NCBI GenBank assembly: GCA_013812995.1
Contig: JACCSL010001058.1
Location: 1 to 5,566 of the forward strand
From: Ardenticatenales bacterium
GTDB taxonomy: Bacteria; Chloroflexota; Anaerolineae; Ardenticatenales; Ardenticatenaceae
DNA length: 5,566 nt
Direction of reading: 5' to 3'
Part shown: positions 5,019 to 5,566 of the stretch, piece after piece
Layout: each line of letters opens with the position of its first letter
Numbering within the stretch: position 1 is the first letter of the stretch
Position numbers and translations under genes: made by a program
Notes under the pieces: generated by a model
Seen by the model: only the letters and a program-made list of their open reading frames with translations
Database searches by the model: none
Told to the model about the DNA's origin: nothing

Positions 5019-5566
5019 ATGGACCGCCTGCGCTCACCCTGCCTGCTCGCGCTGCTCTTGCTTTTTGTGACCTTCTTTGTCGTTCAGGCGCGCACCCTCA
5101 ACACCTTCGAGCCGGACTATGACGAGGGGGTTTACCTGGCGGAGGCGCATCTCGTCGCGGCGGGGCATGGCCTCTACAGCGAGGTTCACTCGGCCTCGCC
5201 GCCGCTTTTTATCTGGGGGATCGCTGCGATTTTCCGGGCAGCGGGCGGGCCAGCGGTGCTCGCGGTGCGGCTTGTTATTCTGCTGACAGGGGCACTGGGG
5301 CTGGCAGCGACGGCGCGCATCGGGTACCGGCTCGCGCAGCCGGGGGGCCAGGAGACAGCCGCGCTCTACGCGGCACTGCTGCTGCTCTGGCTTCCGCTCT
5401 GGCGCTACGTTGGGCGCGTGGGCATGGCGGACATTCCCTCCCTCTCGCTCTCGCTGCTTGCCATTGCCCTGGCGCTGGAGGGATGGCGCGGCGGGCGGCG
5501 CTGGTATGCGTTGGGGGGCGTTGCGGCGGGCCTCGCCCTGGGGATCAAGCTGCTGGCGGCCTACAC
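5019..5566 (+). CDS. GT39/PMT-like membrane glycosyltransferase, 3' end outside window
   Basis: The frame runs open from the ATG at 5019 to the window end, giving 182 residues. The first membrane segment is at about 8-24. It is followed by the GT-C signature PDYDEGVYLAEA (Asp33, Asp35, Glu36), where the family has its catalytic acid, and then HSASPPLFIWG at 57-67, the usual Pro-Pro loop. Further membrane segments lie at about 78-96, 112-127, 138-154 and 163-180. GRVGMADIPSLSLS at 132-145 matches the conserved MAD-P region of PMT/ArnT-like enzymes. These move sugars from lipid-linked donors to proteins or lipids outside the cytoplasm; the substrate is unknown. Full-length members usually have 450-600 residues, so about one third is present. 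An in-frame TGA at 5007 makes 5019 the first usable start. GGAG at 5002-5005 is 13 nt upstream, an unusually long spacing. The gene is divergent from the minus-strand cluster. Confidence 0.85.
   Translation, partial: MDRLRSPCLLALLLLFVTFFVVQARTLNTFEPDYDEGVYLAEAHLVAAGHGLYSEVHSASPPLFIWGIAAIFRAAGGPAVLAVRLVILLTGALGLAATARIGYRLAQPGGQETAALYAALLLLWLPLWRYVGRVGMADIPSLSLSLLAIALALEGWRGGRRWYALGGVAAGLALGIKLLAAY

Noticed and set aside
5077..5286. 69-aa + strand frame inside the GT39-like gene
   Set aside because: It is out of frame with the open frame from 5019, which carries the GT-C signature; this one is Arg/Ser-rich shadow sequence.
1..5566. CRISPR array, tRNA, rRNA, IS element or attachment site
   Set aside because: No regularly spaced repeats, cloverleaf-like sequence, transposase motifs or long terminal inverted repeats were seen on either strand.

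Overview
The window reads like a piece of a GC-rich bacterial chromosome, most plausibly from the Chloroflexota. That assignment is an inference from gene style: a lipoprotein with a Pro/Thr-rich spacer before a C-terminal SH3b domain, a HerA-type ATPase, and several GT-C polytopic glycosyltransferases close together. No rRNA, tRNA or marker gene is present to confirm it. Sigma70-like promoter elements and Shine-Dalgarno sequences indicate a bacterium rather than an archaeon.

Layout. (1) Positions 1-2130, + strand: the 3' part of a HerA/DUF87-type hexameric ATPase gene, followed after 18 nt by a secreted lipoprotein with an Ig-like domain, a linker and an SH3b domain; the two are probably co-transcribed. 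(2) Positions 2134-4886, - strand: a tightly packed four-gene cluster. In transcription order it holds a 108-aa protein with features of a small toxin-type nuclease, a 124-aa DUF2283-type partner (3-nt gap), a 407-aa GT87-like membrane glycosyltransferase (30-nt gap) and a 265-aa endonuclease/exonuclease/phosphatase-fold enzyme (ATGA overlap). This cluster converges on the lipoprotein gene with only 3 nt between stop codons. (3) Positions 4887-5018: a divergent control region in which two sigma70-like promoters on opposite strands share one symmetric -10 element. (4) Positions 5019-5566, + strand: the 5' part of a second GT-C glycosyltransferase (GT39/PMT-like), cut by the window end.

The base composition is mosaic. 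The ATPase, the lipoprotein, most of the GT87 gene and the GT39 gene are clearly GC-rich (42 of 60 bases at 3301-3360). The EEP gene is intermediate (31 of 60 at 2281-2340), and the two small genes are AT-richer (23 of 60 at 4621-4680). The small pair therefore looks like an acquired toxin-antitoxin-like cassette placed in front of a glycosyltransferase gene, which may now be transcribed from the cassette's promoter.

Nothing here is clearly a new defence or metabolic system. The most noteworthy points are the symmetric bidirectional promoter, the small DUF2283-associated gene pair, the coupling of a GT-C glycosyltransferase to an EEP-family hydrolase, and the poly-G tracts inside the glycosyltransferase gene.
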